Source of the DNA: Methylophilus sp. 42
GTDB lineage: Bacteria > Pseudomonadota > Gammaproteobacteria > Burkholderiales > Methylophilaceae
Assembly (NCBI RefSeq): GCF_000384155.1
Contig: NZ_KB913031.1
Location: 1-64,000, forward strand
DNA length: 64,000 nt
Direction: 5' to 3'
Part shown: positions 56,197 through 64,000 of the stretch, in pieces
Numbering within the stretch: the stretch's first letter is position 1
How the letters are laid out: every line of letters starts with the position of its first letter
The notes under the pieces: generated by a model
Seen by the model: the letters and a program-made list of their open reading frames with translations, nothing else
Databases searched by the model: none
Told to the model about the DNA's origin: nothing
Made by a program: the position numbers and the translations under genes

Positions 56197-59031
56197 ATGG
56201 AATTTATCAAAATTCGCGGGGCGCGCACCCATAATCTGAAGAACATCAATCTGGATATTCCGCGCAACCAACTGGTGGTGGTGACCGGCCTCTCCGGCTC
56301 CGGAAAATCTTCACTGGCCTTTGATACGCTCTACGCAGAAGGGCAGCGCCGCTATGTCGAAAGTTTATCGGCCTATGCCCGCCAGTTTCTGGCTCGCATG
56401 GACAAACCTGATGTCGACCTGATTGAAGGCTTATCGCCGGCGATTTCCATCGAACAAAAATCCACCTCGCACAACCCGCGTTCTACCGTGGGCACCGTGA
56501 CTGAAATTCATGACTACCTGCGTTTGCTCTATGCGCGTGCCGGGGACCCTGAGTGTCCGGATCATGGCATCAAACTCGAAGCGCAAACCGTCAGCCAGAT
56601 GGTGGACAGCATCCTCAAACTGCCCGAAGACACCAAATTGATGATTCTGGCGCCCGTGGTGTCTAACCGCAAAGGCGAGCAGCTCGATTTATTCGATACC
56701 CTCAAAGCACAAGGTTTTGTACGTTTGCGCATTGATGGCAAGGTCTACGAAATGGACAGCCTGCCGCAACTGGCCAAAACGACCAAACACAGTGTGGACG
56801 TGGTAGTGGACCGACTCAAAGTGCGCGAAGATATGAAACAGCGTATTGCTGAGTCATTCGAAACCGCCCTGAGACTGGCCGATGGCAAAGCGATTGCCCT
56901 GGAAATGGATAATGAAAAAGAACATCTGTTTTCAGCCAAATTCTCCTGCCCGGTATGTGATTACTCACTAGTCGAGCTAGAGCCACGTTTATTCAGCTTT
57001 AACAACCCCATGGGTGCCTGCCCCAAATGTGACGGCCTCGGCCAGGTCACGTTTTTTGACCCCAAGCGCGTGGTAGCTTTTCCGCATTTGTCACTCGCCA
57101 GCGGCGCCATTAAAGGCTGGGACAAACGCAACCAGTTTTACTTCCAGATGCTGGCCAGTTTAAGCCAGCATTACAGCTTTGACCTGGAAGCGCCGTTTGA
57201 GAATCTGCCGGAAGAGACCCAGCAAATTCTGCTGTTTGGCTCTGGCCGCGAACAAATCACCTTTAAATACCTCAATGAACGCGGTACGTTTTTCAGCAAG
57301 TCGCACACCTTTGAGGGCATTATCAACAACCTGCAACGGCGCTACCGCGAAAGCGACTCCACTGCAGTACGTGACGAACTGGCCAAATACATCAACGCGA
57401 CCAGCTGCCCGGATTGTGCAGGCACACGTTTGCGCCGTGAAGCGCGTCACGTCAAAGTCGGTGACCGCAACATTCACCAGATTTGCGAAGTGCCGCTAAA
57501 ACAAGCGCTACACTTTTTTGAAACACTGCAACTCAGCGGCCAAAAGCTGGCCATTGCTGACAAAATTGTCAAAGAGATCGAGAACCGCCTGAAATTCCTG
57601 ACCAATGTCGGCCTGGATTATTTGTCACTGTCGCGCTCGGCAGAAACCTTATCTGGTGGCGAAGCGCAGCGTATCCGCCTGGCATCACAAATTGGTAGCG
57701 GCCTGACCGGCGTGATGTATGTGCTGGACGAACCTTCGATTGGCTTGCACCAACGCGACAACGACCGCTTACTGGAAACCCTGAAGCGCCTGCGCGATAT
57801 CGGCAATAGCGTCATTGTGGTCGAACATGATCAAGATGCGATTCAACTGGCTGATTTTGTTGTCGACATAGGCCCTGGGGCTGGTGAGCATGGCGGCAAT
57901 ATTGTTTCTTTTGGCACACCAGCCGAAATTGAGGCCGATCCCAATTCACTCACCGGGCAATATATCAGCGGTAAAAAACAGATCACCTTTAAATTGCCGC
58001 GCACCCAACCTGACCCTGCGCGTTGGATCAAACTGAACAATGCCACCGGCAATAACCTGAAAAATGTCAGCGTCGAAATCCCGGTTGGACTGCTCACTTG
58101 TGTCACCGGCGTCTCCGGTAGTGGCAAATCCACGCTGATCAACGACACGCTCTATCGCGTAGTGGCCACACATTTGTATGGCAGCACCACCGAAGCGGCG
58201 CCACATGAAAGCATCGACGGCCTGGAGTTCTTTGACAAAGTGGTTGATGTTGACCAAAGCCCGATTGGTCGCACCCCGCGCTCCAATCCGGCCACGTATA
58301 CCGGCCTGTTCACTCCTATTCGCGATTTGTTTGCCAGCGTGCCTGAAAGTCGTGCACGTGGTTATGGCCCTGGCCGCTATTCATTCAACGTCAAAGGTGG
58401 TCGCTGCGAGGCATGCCAGGGCGATGGTGTACTGCGCGTAGAAATGCACTTTTTGCCGGACGTGTATGTGCCGTGCGATGTGTGCAAAGGCCAGCGCTAT
58501 AACCGTGAAACACTGGAAATTCAGTTTAAAGGCAAAAATATCCACCAGGTACTGGCCATGACCGTGGAGCAGGCGCACCAGTTCTTTAATGCGCAACCGG
58601 TCATAGAACGCAAACTGAAAACCCTGCTGGATGTGGGCCTGGGCTATATTACGCTGGGGCAATCGGCCACTACGCTGTCGGGTGGTGAAGCACAACGGGT
58701 CAAGCTGTCACTGGAGCTGAGCAAGCGCGATACGGGCCGCACGCTGTATATTCTGGATGAACCAACTACTGGTTTGCATTTTGCCGATATCCAGTTATTG
58801 CTGGATGTGATTCACAGACTGCGCGATTCCGGCAATACAGTGGTGATTATTGAGCACAACCTGGATGTGATTAAAACGGCTGACTGGCTGATTGACATGG
58901 GGCCTGAGGGCGGTGATGGTGGCGGTGTGGTAGTTGGCGTAGGCGCGCCTGAGGAACTGGCAAAAAATACGGCCAGTTATACTGGCCGTTACCTCATACC
59001 CTTATTAAAACATCTCGCTGTCAAGGGCTAG
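56197..59031 (+). CDS. uvrA: excinuclease ABC subunit A
   Basis: 944 residues from the ATG at 56197 ([14 protein letters not shown]), the usual UvrA beginning; the frame is open for 14 more codons. DNA damage recognition ATPase of nucleotide excision repair. Two ABC modules: first Walker [11 protein letters not shown], second GVSGSGKST, signatures LSGGEAQR twice, Walker [11 protein letters not shown] and [10 protein letters not shown], and zinc fingers C..C pairs in [16 protein letters not shown] and [16 protein letters not shown]. Length agrees with E. coli (940). Confidence 0.98.
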   Translation: MEFIKIRGARTHNLKNINLDIPRNQLVVVTGLSGSGKSSLAFDTLYAEGQRRYVESLSAYARQFLARMDKPDVDLIEGLSPAISIEQKSTSHNPRSTVGTVTEIHDYLRLLYARAGDPECPDHGIKLEAQTVSQMVDSILKLPEDTKLMILAPVVSNRKGEQLDLFDTLKAQGFVRLRIDGKVYEMDSLPQLAKTTKHSVDVVVDRLKVREDMKQRIAESFETALRLADGKAIALEMDNEKEHLFSAKFSCPVCDYSLVELEPRLFSFNNPMGACPKCDGLGQVTFFDPKRVVAFPHLSLASGAIKGWDKRNQFYFQMLASLSQHYSFDLEAPFENLPEETQQILLFGSGREQITFKYLNERGTFFSKSHTFEGIINNLQRRYRESDSTAVRDELAKYINATSCPDCAGTRLRREARHVKVGDRNIHQICEVPLKQALHFFETLQLSGQKLAIADKIVKEIENRLKFLTNVGLDYLSLSRSAETLSGGEAQRIRLASQIGSGLTGVMYVLDEPSIGLHQRDNDRLLETLKRLRDIGNSVIVVEHDQDAIQLADFVVDIGPGAGEHGGNIVSFGTPAEIEADPNSLTGQYISGKKQITFKLPRTQPDPARWIKLNNATGNNLKNVSVEIPVGLLTCVTGVSGSGKSTLINDTLYRVVATHLYGSTTEAAPHESIDGLEFFDKVVDVDQSPIGRTPRSNPATYTGLFTPIRDLFASVPESRARGYGPGRYSFNVKGGRCEACQGDGVLRVEMHFLPDVYVPCDVCKGQRYNRETLEIQFKGKNIHQVLAMTVEQAHQFFNAQPVIERKLKTLLDVGLGYITLGQSATTLSGGEAQRVKLSLELSKRDTGRTLYILDEPTTGLHFADIQLLLDVIHRLRDSGNTVVIIEHNLDVIKTADWLIDMGPEGGDGGGVVVGVGAPEELAKNTASYTGRYLIPLLKHLAVKG

Positions 59032-59173
59032 GTCAACATGCAACCGGTCCCCGAGATGCGCCGTCATTTGACAGTGCATCCAATACGGATGTGGTAAAGC
59101 CACATACATATATTTATATAAAACATTGTATGTGGCGGTATGAGGGTTTAATAGCTTAAACAAGCCCTTAAAA

Positions 59174-59860
59174 TCAGGGTATTTTCACCAATCGCATGCG
59201 CGCCTGTATGGTGCCAGCGTGACGACTCAGGTAACGTGTGCTGCGATGTACATCATAAAAGCGTGGATTCGGGATCATGGCTGCCAACCTGGCAGCCTCT
59301 GCTGGTCCAAGTGATCTGGCATTCCCATGAAAGTAATGACGCGAGGCCGCTTCGGCACCAAACACACCATCGCCCCACTCAATCACATTCAGGTAAATTT
59401 CCAGAATACGGCGCTTGGTCAATAACTTTTCTAGCATAAAGGTGATGACCGCCTCTTGCGCTTTGCGCCAAGGCGTCCGGTGGCCGGATAAAAACAAGTT
59501 CTTAGCCAATTGCTGGCTGATGGTGGAACCACCCGCCACAATTTTGCCTTTTTTCAGGTTTTTCTCGAATGCGGTTTCTATGCCCACCCAGTCAAATCCT
59601 TCGTGGTCGACAAACTTGCTATCTTCGGCTGCAATCACAGCGCGCTTTAAGTGGTTGCTGATTTTTGCATAGGGCACCCATTGCTGCTGCAACTTTGCAT
59701 CAGGGTGACTTTCCTGCATGACTTCGAGGCGTGCTTCCATAAACGCGGTTGAGGTCGGGTTATGCTCAATCCACCATAACACATGTAATAGCACCCATAC
59801 CTGATACAGGCAAATCCACAGCAGCAAGAGGCCAAAAAACAGTTTAATGGCTTGTTTCAT
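59174..59860 (-). CDS. mtgA: monofunctional biosynthetic peptidoglycan transglycosylase
   Basis: 228 residues, one N-terminal membrane anchor (LFFGLLLLWICLYQVWVLLH) and a GT51 domain with AVIAAEDSKFVDHEGFDWVG (catalytic Glu), GGSTISQQLAKNLFLSGHRT and ILEIYLNVIEWGDGVFGAEA. Polymerises lipid II in the periplasm. It precedes nothing in its direction; aroE lies 10 bp upstream in the same direction, the pair typical of betaproteobacteria. Confidence 0.96.
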   Translation of the reverse strand: MKQAIKLFFGLLLLWICLYQVWVLLHVLWWIEHNPTSTAFMEARLEVMQESHPDAKLQQQWVPYAKISNHLKRAVIAAEDSKFVDHEGFDWVGIETAFEKNLKKGKIVAGGSTISQQLAKNLFLSGHRTPWRKAQEAVITFMLEKLLTKRRILEIYLNVIEWGDGVFGAEAASRHYFHGNARSLGPAEAARLAAMIPNPRFYDVHRSTRYLSRHAGTIQARMRLVKIP

Positions 59861-59870
59861 CGTGAGAAAC

Positions 59871-60695
59871 CTAGGACTGACGCAAAGACTGGATCACAGA
59901 AGCAGTGTCTGGACGCAAACCATGCCACAGATAAAACGCTTCGGCCGCCTGTTCTACCAGCATGCCCAAGCCATCTGCCACGCGCGCCCCTGCAGCCCGC
60001 GCCTGCTGCATAAAGGGCGTGTCTCTACCATACATCATGTCGTAGGCCAGCGTATGTTGCTGGAATACCAGTGCTGGAATTTGCAATGCACTATCGGTTA
60101 ACCCAGCTGAGGTAGCATTAATCACCACGTCATAGCCTTGCGATAAGTCGGCAAATGCCTGCACCTGCAATGTGACCTTTGTACGATCAGCGTCTGCTGC
60201 AAACCGATCCGCCATGGCCTGCGCTTTATCCAGGCTGCGATTAGCAACGGTCAGTTGCAAAGGCTGCTGTTCAAGCAAAGGCAACACCACGCCTTGCGCA
60301 GCACCACCTGCACCAAGCAACAATATGGTTTTGCCAGCCAAGCGTGTTTGCTGATGTTTGAGGATGTCGTTAACCAGGCCGCAGCCGTCAGTATTGTCAC
60401 CAAGTAACTGCGAAGCTTTGAAGCTTAAAGTATTCACCGCGCCTGCTGCCTGCGCCCGCGCAGATAAGTCCTGGCAGGCATCAAAAGCCTCAAACTTAAA
60501 TGGCACCGTCACATTGGCGCCCACATAACCGTCGGCTTGCAAGCGCGCAATCGTTGCAGCAAAGCCATCCAAAGGCGCCAGCACCTTCTCGTAAACGATG
60601 GATTTATTGAATTGCTGTGCAAAGGCCTGGTGGATCAATGGCGATTTGCTATGTTCGATTGGATGACCAATCACTGCATACTTTTCAACGGTCAT
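59871..60695 (-). CDS. aroE: shikimate dehydrogenase (NADP+)
   Basis: 274 residues from the ATG at 60695 (MTVEKYAVIGHPIEHS); a TTG three codons earlier is less likely. Reduces 3-dehydroshikimate in aromatic amino-acid synthesis. Motifs: GHPIEHSKSPLIHQAF, GANVTVPFKFEAFDAC (catalytic Lys), NTDGCGLVNDI, GAGGAAQGVVLPLLE for NADP, and the NRSLDKA basic patch selecting NADPH. Upstream of mtgA. Confidence 0.96.
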   Translation of the reverse strand: MTVEKYAVIGHPIEHSKSPLIHQAFAQQFNKSIVYEKVLAPLDGFAATIARLQADGYVGANVTVPFKFEAFDACQDLSARAQAAGAVNTLSFKASQLLGDNTDGCGLVNDILKHQQTRLAGKTILLLGAGGAAQGVVLPLLEQQPLQLTVANRSLDKAQAMADRFAADADRTKVTLQVQAFADLSQGYDVVINATSAGLTDSALQIPALVFQQHTLAYDMMYGRDTPFMQQARAAGARVADGLGMLVEQAAEAFYLWHGLRPDTASVIQSLRQS

Positions 60696-60736
60696 ACGCG
60701 GCAAAGCTTCATTTGTCTAAAGTGATTGATACAGCG

Positions 60737-61186
60737 TTAATTAGTCCACGGCAGGCCAGCATGCTTCCAGCCGTTAATCAAGGTTCTTTGCTTCAGCGCA
60801 TTGGCCTCGCCTTCAAAGCCTTCAATCATATTATAAGCATTGCTATAGCCCAGTTGCTGCGCCAACAACGCCGCATTATGACTGCGTCCGCCTGTACGAC
60901 ACATAAAAATCACGGTGCATGATTTATCCACTTGCGCTTGCAATTGTGCAGCAAACTCGGCATTTGCCACCATGCCAGGGTAAAACGCCCACTCTACATG
61001 GGTCGCAACAGGCACACGCCCGACCAACTCCAACTCCGCGCGTGAGCGTACATCGACCAACACCGCTTCGCTATTCTGGCTAATCAATGCGTAGGCTTCT
61101 TGCGGCGTCACCGCACCCGCATATGACAAGCCAGTTTGTGAGGCGCGGGCATGGGCCTGAGTTAAGATATTTTCTACGCTTTCCAA
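60737..61186 (-). CDS. rhodanese-like sulfurtransferase domain protein
   Basis: 149 residues, one rhodanese domain: EAVLVDVRSRAELELVGRVP and the active loop IFMCRTGGRSHNAA with catalytic Cys, followed by LAQQLGYSNAYNMIEGFEGE. The CRTGGRS loop is of a single-domain type (GlpE/PspE-like). Physiological sulfur acceptor unknown. It is upstream of aroE in the same direction. Confidence 0.92.
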   Translation of the reverse strand: MESVENILTQAHARASQTGLSYAGAVTPQEAYALISQNSEAVLVDVRSRAELELVGRVPVATHVEWAFYPGMVANAEFAAQLQAQVDKSCTVIFMCRTGGRSHNAALLAQQLGYSNAYNMIEGFEGEANALKQRTLINGWKHAGLPWTN

Positions 61187-61257
61187 ATCACACCTTCATT
61201 CATTCACACAAGGACTAAAACGGCGAGTATACCCGCGAAAGCAAGTCAAAATCACAA

Positions 61258-61274
61258 TGCACAATTTTGGTGCT
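61258..61274. promoter_or_regulatory. NtrC site 1 upstream of glnA
   Basis: TGCACAATTTTGGTGCT: matches the NtrC dyad TGCACY-N5-RGTGCA with one change. It is 92 bp upstream of the -24 element of the sigma-54 promoter. Confidence 0.72.
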
Positions 61275-61287
61275 CAATTTGTTGCAT

Positions 61288-61304
61288 TGCACACAAATAG
61301 TGCA
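61288..61304. promoter_or_regulatory. NtrC site 2 upstream of glnA
   Basis: TGCACACAAATAGTGCA: NtrC dyad, 30 bp (about three helix turns) from site 1, the spacing that favours cooperative binding. A possible sigma-70 -10 element TATAAT lies at 61314-61319, as in enteric glnA with its second promoter. Confidence 0.75.
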
Positions 61305-61364
61305 TGATGTTTTTATAATTTTATGTAAGATACCCCTTAACCATGCAAAATGGTTATTTTGGCG

Positions 61365-61380
61365 TGGCATGCTTCCTGCT
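61365..61380 (+). promoter_or_regulatory. sigma-54 promoter of glnA
   Basis: TGGCATGCTTCCTGCT: GG and GC with 10 bp between. The predicted start near 61391 leaves about 145 nt of leader before the glnA ATG. Confidence 0.8.
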
Positions 61381-61536
61381 AATATTACACATTGAGATTT
61401 CCTGGGATTCGGTCATCCGGCTGAATTCCAACTATCCATTGTTTGACACTTGCTCACGTTACGGGACATCCGCAACATGCCCCGCTTTTTGCGTGTGCAA
61501 CTTAAAATTTAGACCTTGATCATTGAGGAGAATGTA

Positions 61537-62946
61537 ATGTCCGTTGCAAACGTAATGAAATTGGTTGCAGAAAACGACATCAAATTTGTTGATTTCCGTT
61601 TTACCGATACCAGAGGTAAAGAGCAGCACGTGACTGTGCCAGTTTCTCACTTCGACGAAGATAAATTTACTGAAGGCCATGCATTTGACGGCTCTTCCAT
61701 CGCTGGATGGAAAGGCATTCAAGCCTCTGACATGCAACTGATGCCTGATGCAAGCACCGCATACATTGACCCGTTTTTTGACGAGCCAACATTGGTTTTA
61801 ACCTGTGATGTTGTTGACCCTACAGATGGTAAAGGTTACGACCGCGACCCACGTAGCTTGGCGAAACGCGCTGAAGCCTACCTGAAATCCAGCGGCCTGG
61901 GCGACACAGCCTACTTCGGTCCTGAGCCAGAGTTCTTCATTTTTGACAGCGTACAATGGGATGCCACCATGGGTGGTAGCTTCGTTAAGATCAACTCCGA
62001 AGAAGCAGCCTGGTCATCAGGTGAAAAATTCGAAGGCGGCAACACAGGCCACCGTCCAGGCGTTAAAGGCGGCTACTTCCCAGTGCCTCCAGTCGACTCA
62101 TTGCACGACATCCGCTCTGCGATGGTGATGACACTGGAAGAGTTGGGCGTGCCTGTTGAAGTGCATCACCACGAAGTGGCGACTGCTGGTCAATGTGAAA
62201 TCGGTACTAAATTTGCAACATTGGTACAACGTGCTGACTGGACACAAATCCTGAAATACGTAGTGACCAACACCGCGCACGCTTACGGTAAAACTGCAAC
62301 CTTTATGCCTAAACCAATGTTTGGCGATAACGGTTCTGGTATGCACGTGCATCAATCCGTATGGAAAGATGGCAAAAACCTGTTTGCAGGTAACGGCTAT
62401 GCTGGTTTGAGCGATTTCGCCCTGTACTACATCGGCGGCATCATCAAACACGCGCGCGCATTGAACGCGATCACTAACCCAGGCACTAACTCATACAAGC
62501 GCCTGGTGCCACATTACGAAGCACCGGTAAAACTGGCTTACTCTGCTAAAAACCGTTCTGCTGCGATCCGTATCCCATTCGTACATTCAGACAAAGCACG
62601 TCGTGTTGAAGCTCGCTTCCCAGACCCGATTGCCAACCCATACCTGGCTTTCTCAGCTTTGCTGATGGCTGGCCTGGACGGCGTTCAGAACAAAATTCAC
62701 CCAGGTGAACCAGCGACAAAAGACTTGTACCATCTGCCACCAGAAGAAGATGCATTGATTCCAACCGTGTGTTCTTCATTGGAGCAAGCGCTTGAGTACC
62801 TGGACAAAGACCGCGAGTTCCTGACACGCGGTGGTGTGTTCACTGATGACTGGATTGACTCTTACATTGCATTAAAAATGGAAGAAGTTACCAAATTGCG
62901 TCAAACACCACACCCTGTTGAGTTTGGTTTGTACTACTCCTGCTAA
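61537..62946 (+). CDS. glnA: glutamine synthetase type I
   Basis: 469 residues from the ATG at 61537, which has GAGGAG 6 nt upstream; a TTG 7 codons earlier is less likely. Condenses glutamate and ammonium with ATP; dodecamer. Motifs: [70 protein letters not shown], and adenylylation site DLYHLPPEE (Tyr near 397). In a methylamine user this enzyme assimilates the ammonium released. Two NtrC sites and a sigma-54 promoter precede it; ntrB follows. Confidence 0.98.
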   Translation: MSVANVMKLVAENDIKFVDFRFTDTRGKEQHVTVPVSHFDEDKFTEGHAFDGSSIAGWKGIQASDMQLMPDASTAYIDPFFDEPTLVLTCDVVDPTDGKGYDRDPRSLAKRAEAYLKSSGLGDTAYFGPEPEFFIFDSVQWDATMGGSFVKINSEEAAWSSGEKFEGGNTGHRPGVKGGYFPVPPVDSLHDIRSAMVMTLEELGVPVEVHHHEVATAGQCEIGTKFATLVQRADWTQILKYVVTNTAHAYGKTATFMPKPMFGDNGSGMHVHQSVWKDGKNLFAGNGYAGLSDFALYYIGGIIKHARALNAITNPGTNSYKRLVPHYEAPVKLAYSAKNRSAAIRIPFVHSDKARRVEARFPDPIANPYLAFSALLMAGLDGVQNKIHPGEPATKDLYHLPPEEDALIPTVCSSLEQALEYLDKDREFLTRGGVFTDDWIDSYIALKMEEVTKLRQTPHPVEFGLYYSC

Positions 62947-62962
62947 TCGCAAGAGACGCACC

Positions 62963-62996
62963 AAAACAGGGCAGCTTAGGCTGCCCTGTTTTTTTA
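62963..62996 (+). terminator. glnA terminator
   Basis: Stem CAGGGCAGC-TTAG-GCTGCCCTG followed by seven T; 20 bp after the glnA stop. Confidence 0.93.
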
Positions 62997-63071
62997 TGCA
63001 CACTCAGCATCGTCAACCTTTTGCAGTAAACACACGTTGATAACCTCAACAATCTACTCTAAACTATTGCC

Positions 63072-63563
63072 ATGAAAAGACTTTTTTACGTTCTCGCTTT
63101 TGTACTGGCATCAAGCAGCTGCCTGGCGGATATCTACAAGTATACGGACAGCAATGGTGTGACCACGTACACCAATATCAAGCCAGAAAGTCACAGCAAA
63201 GCAGAATTGGTCATTAGCGGCCCAAAAACGGCGGAGCCACCACCCGTTGCGCGTGAAAAAAAACCTAGCGCAAAAGCCCCCTCTCCGGCTAATTTCCCCA
63301 AAGTGGATAACCAGACGCAAAACCAGCGCGACCAAAAACGCCGCGAATTGCTCATGAGTGAATTAGAGCAAGAAAAACAAGCACTTGAACATGCAAAACA
63401 GCTCTACGAAGAGGCGCAAAATACGCCCGAAGTCTATAAAGGCGCCAATGGAAAAACCTTTAGAAACGTCGCAAAATACGATGAAAAACTACATGTGATT
63501 GAAGCCGAAATTCAGGCCCATGAGCGTAACATCGAGCTACTCAACAAAGAACTTAATCTGTAA
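63072..63563 (+). CDS. DUF4124-domain exported protein
   Basis: 163 residues with a signal peptide (FYVLAFVLASSSCLA, cleavage near residue 20). The DUF4124 motif follows at once: DIYKYTDSNGVTTYTNIKP. The rest is a Pro/Lys-rich linker and a long charged coiled coil (ELEQEKQALEHAKQLYEEAQ...HERNIELLNKELNL in pieces). Common between glnA and ntrB in betaproteobacteria; function not established. Confidence 0.88.
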   Translation: MKRLFYVLAFVLASSSCLADIYKYTDSNGVTTYTNIKPESHSKAELVISGPKTAEPPPVAREKKPSAKAPSPANFPKVDNQTQNQRDQKRRELLMSELEQEKQALEHAKQLYEEAQNTPEVYKGANGKTFRNVAKYDEKLHVIEAEIQAHERNIELLNKELNL

Positions 63564-63672
63564 ACGCACCATTTTGGGAATTCTTTAAACCATTTTTGAC
63601 ACCTGAGTTAGAATTGGCTTGGCTTTTGCTTTAAAACAGGGCGTGATTCACTCTTTTTAACAAGCTTAGGAT

Positions 63673-64000
63673 ATGGTTCAAAAATCTCCCCACGGGTTTA
63701 GCGGTTTAGAGCACATTGCAACAGCAGTGATTCTGCTCAATAACCAGCTGGAAGTAACCTATGCAAACTCGAGTGCAGAGATACTGTTCGCGTTTAGCGC
63801 CAACCAAATTCACGGCCTGCACATTCACGATGTATTCGTGAATTGCGAGATTCTGCAAATGGCGGTCACCAATGCCATACAAACTCAAGGCCCCTTTCGG
63901 GAACACGAATTCACGCTGACCACACAACGCGGGCACACCACGGCGGTCACTTGTACCGTCACACCCATTTCAACCACCTTCAACCAAACACCAGAGGACA
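63673..64000 (+). CDS. ntrB: nitrogen regulation sensor kinase NtrB (GlnL), N-terminal part
   Basis: Cut by the window end: 109 codons are present without a stop. Translation from the ATG at 63673 (AGGA just before it) gives MVQKSPHGFSGLEHIATAVI, then NQLEVTYANSSAEILFAFSA and HGLHIHDVFVN, i.e. the PAS domain that begins NtrB/GlnL. Together with PII it controls NtrC phosphorylation and so the glnA promoter. The kinase part lies outside the window. Confidence 0.85.
   Translation, partial: MVQKSPHGFSGLEHIATAVILLNNQLEVTYANSSAEILFAFSANQIHGLHIHDVFVNCEILQMAVTNAIQTQGPFREHEFTLTTQRGHTTAVTCTVTPISTTFNQTPED

Noticed and set aside
59100-59135. Inverted repeat CCACATACA...TGTATGTGG after uvrA as a terminator or repeat element
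   Set aside because: The loop is long and A/T-rich, the stem is weak and there is no T run; not enough to call.

Overview
The window looks like the chromosome of a betaproteobacterial methylotroph of the family Methylophilaceae, most likely a Methylophilus. The main reason is a complete trimethylamine dehydrogenase with its electron-transfer flavoprotein; both agree closely with what I remember of the published Methylophilus methylotrophus proteins, although etfA differs at several positions, so a related strain or species is likely. Housekeeping genes at both ends (tsaC/sua5, ssb, uvrA, mtgA, aroE, glnA, start of ntrB) are of betaproteobacterial type. I see no IS element, prophage, CRISPR array or tRNA.

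Layout. 1-230: leader and tandem promoters of an rRNA operon reading leftward out of the window. 0.26-2.1 kb: cupin, tsaC, lipoprotein. 2.1-7.5 kb: a leftward type I secretion operon (HlyD-like adaptor, C39-peptidase ABC exporter, TolC-like channel) ending in a 77-residue double-glycine-leader peptide, i.e. a bacteriocin/microcin-like system. 7.7-9.5 kb: a porin behind a sigma-54 promoter and a PEP-CTERM protein. 9.7-26.8 kb: an organosulfur-scavenging region in four transcription units, each behind a sigma-54 promoter or downstream of one: msuE-sfnG-(degenerate AMP ligase)-Liv-type ABC transporter; sfnB; ssuD/msuD-DszC-like-amidohydrolase-ribB; and DszC-like-sfnR-ribA. The two divergent control regions carry 16-bp palindromes (TGCTGAT..ATCAGCA type) that are the obvious binding sites for the encoded SfnR-type activator.

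27.7-54.0 kb is a methylated-amine island: a soluble Cache chemoreceptor, two APC permeases, a NarX/NarL-like two-component system, a PAS protein, a dimethylamine monooxygenase operon, the trimethylamine dehydrogenase operon (tmd, membrane Fe-S protein, LRV-repeat protein, etfB, etfA), a cofactor operon (folE2, ribBX, APC permease), a cupin, a TorF-like porin and an AraC regulator. TMA would be oxidised to DMA plus formaldehyde by the dehydrogenase, DMA to methylamine plus formaldehyde by the heme monooxygenase, with electrons from ETF reaching quinone through the membrane Fe-S protein. No methylamine-oxidising genes are in the window.

The most unusual thing I found is a promoter module repeated across this island: a 16-bp 7-2-7 inverted box (for example TACTCCCAAAGGGGTA) placed exactly 14 bp from a -35-like element, which lies 18 bp from the -10. 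I find it at eight or nine places, in front of every operon of the island that has room for it. The box resembles the NarL heptamer pair and the island encodes a NarL-family regulator, so I propose a methylated-amine regulon under this two-component system. Three of these promoters have no gene directly behind them but short transcription units of about 85-110 nt ending in strong hairpins: candidate small RNAs or attenuating leaders.

54-64 kb is ordinary: ssb, MFS transporter, uvrA, mtgA, aroE, rhodanese, and glnA with two NtrC sites and a sigma-54 promoter, followed by a DUF4124 protein and the beginning of ntrB (glnL), which is cut by the window edge.
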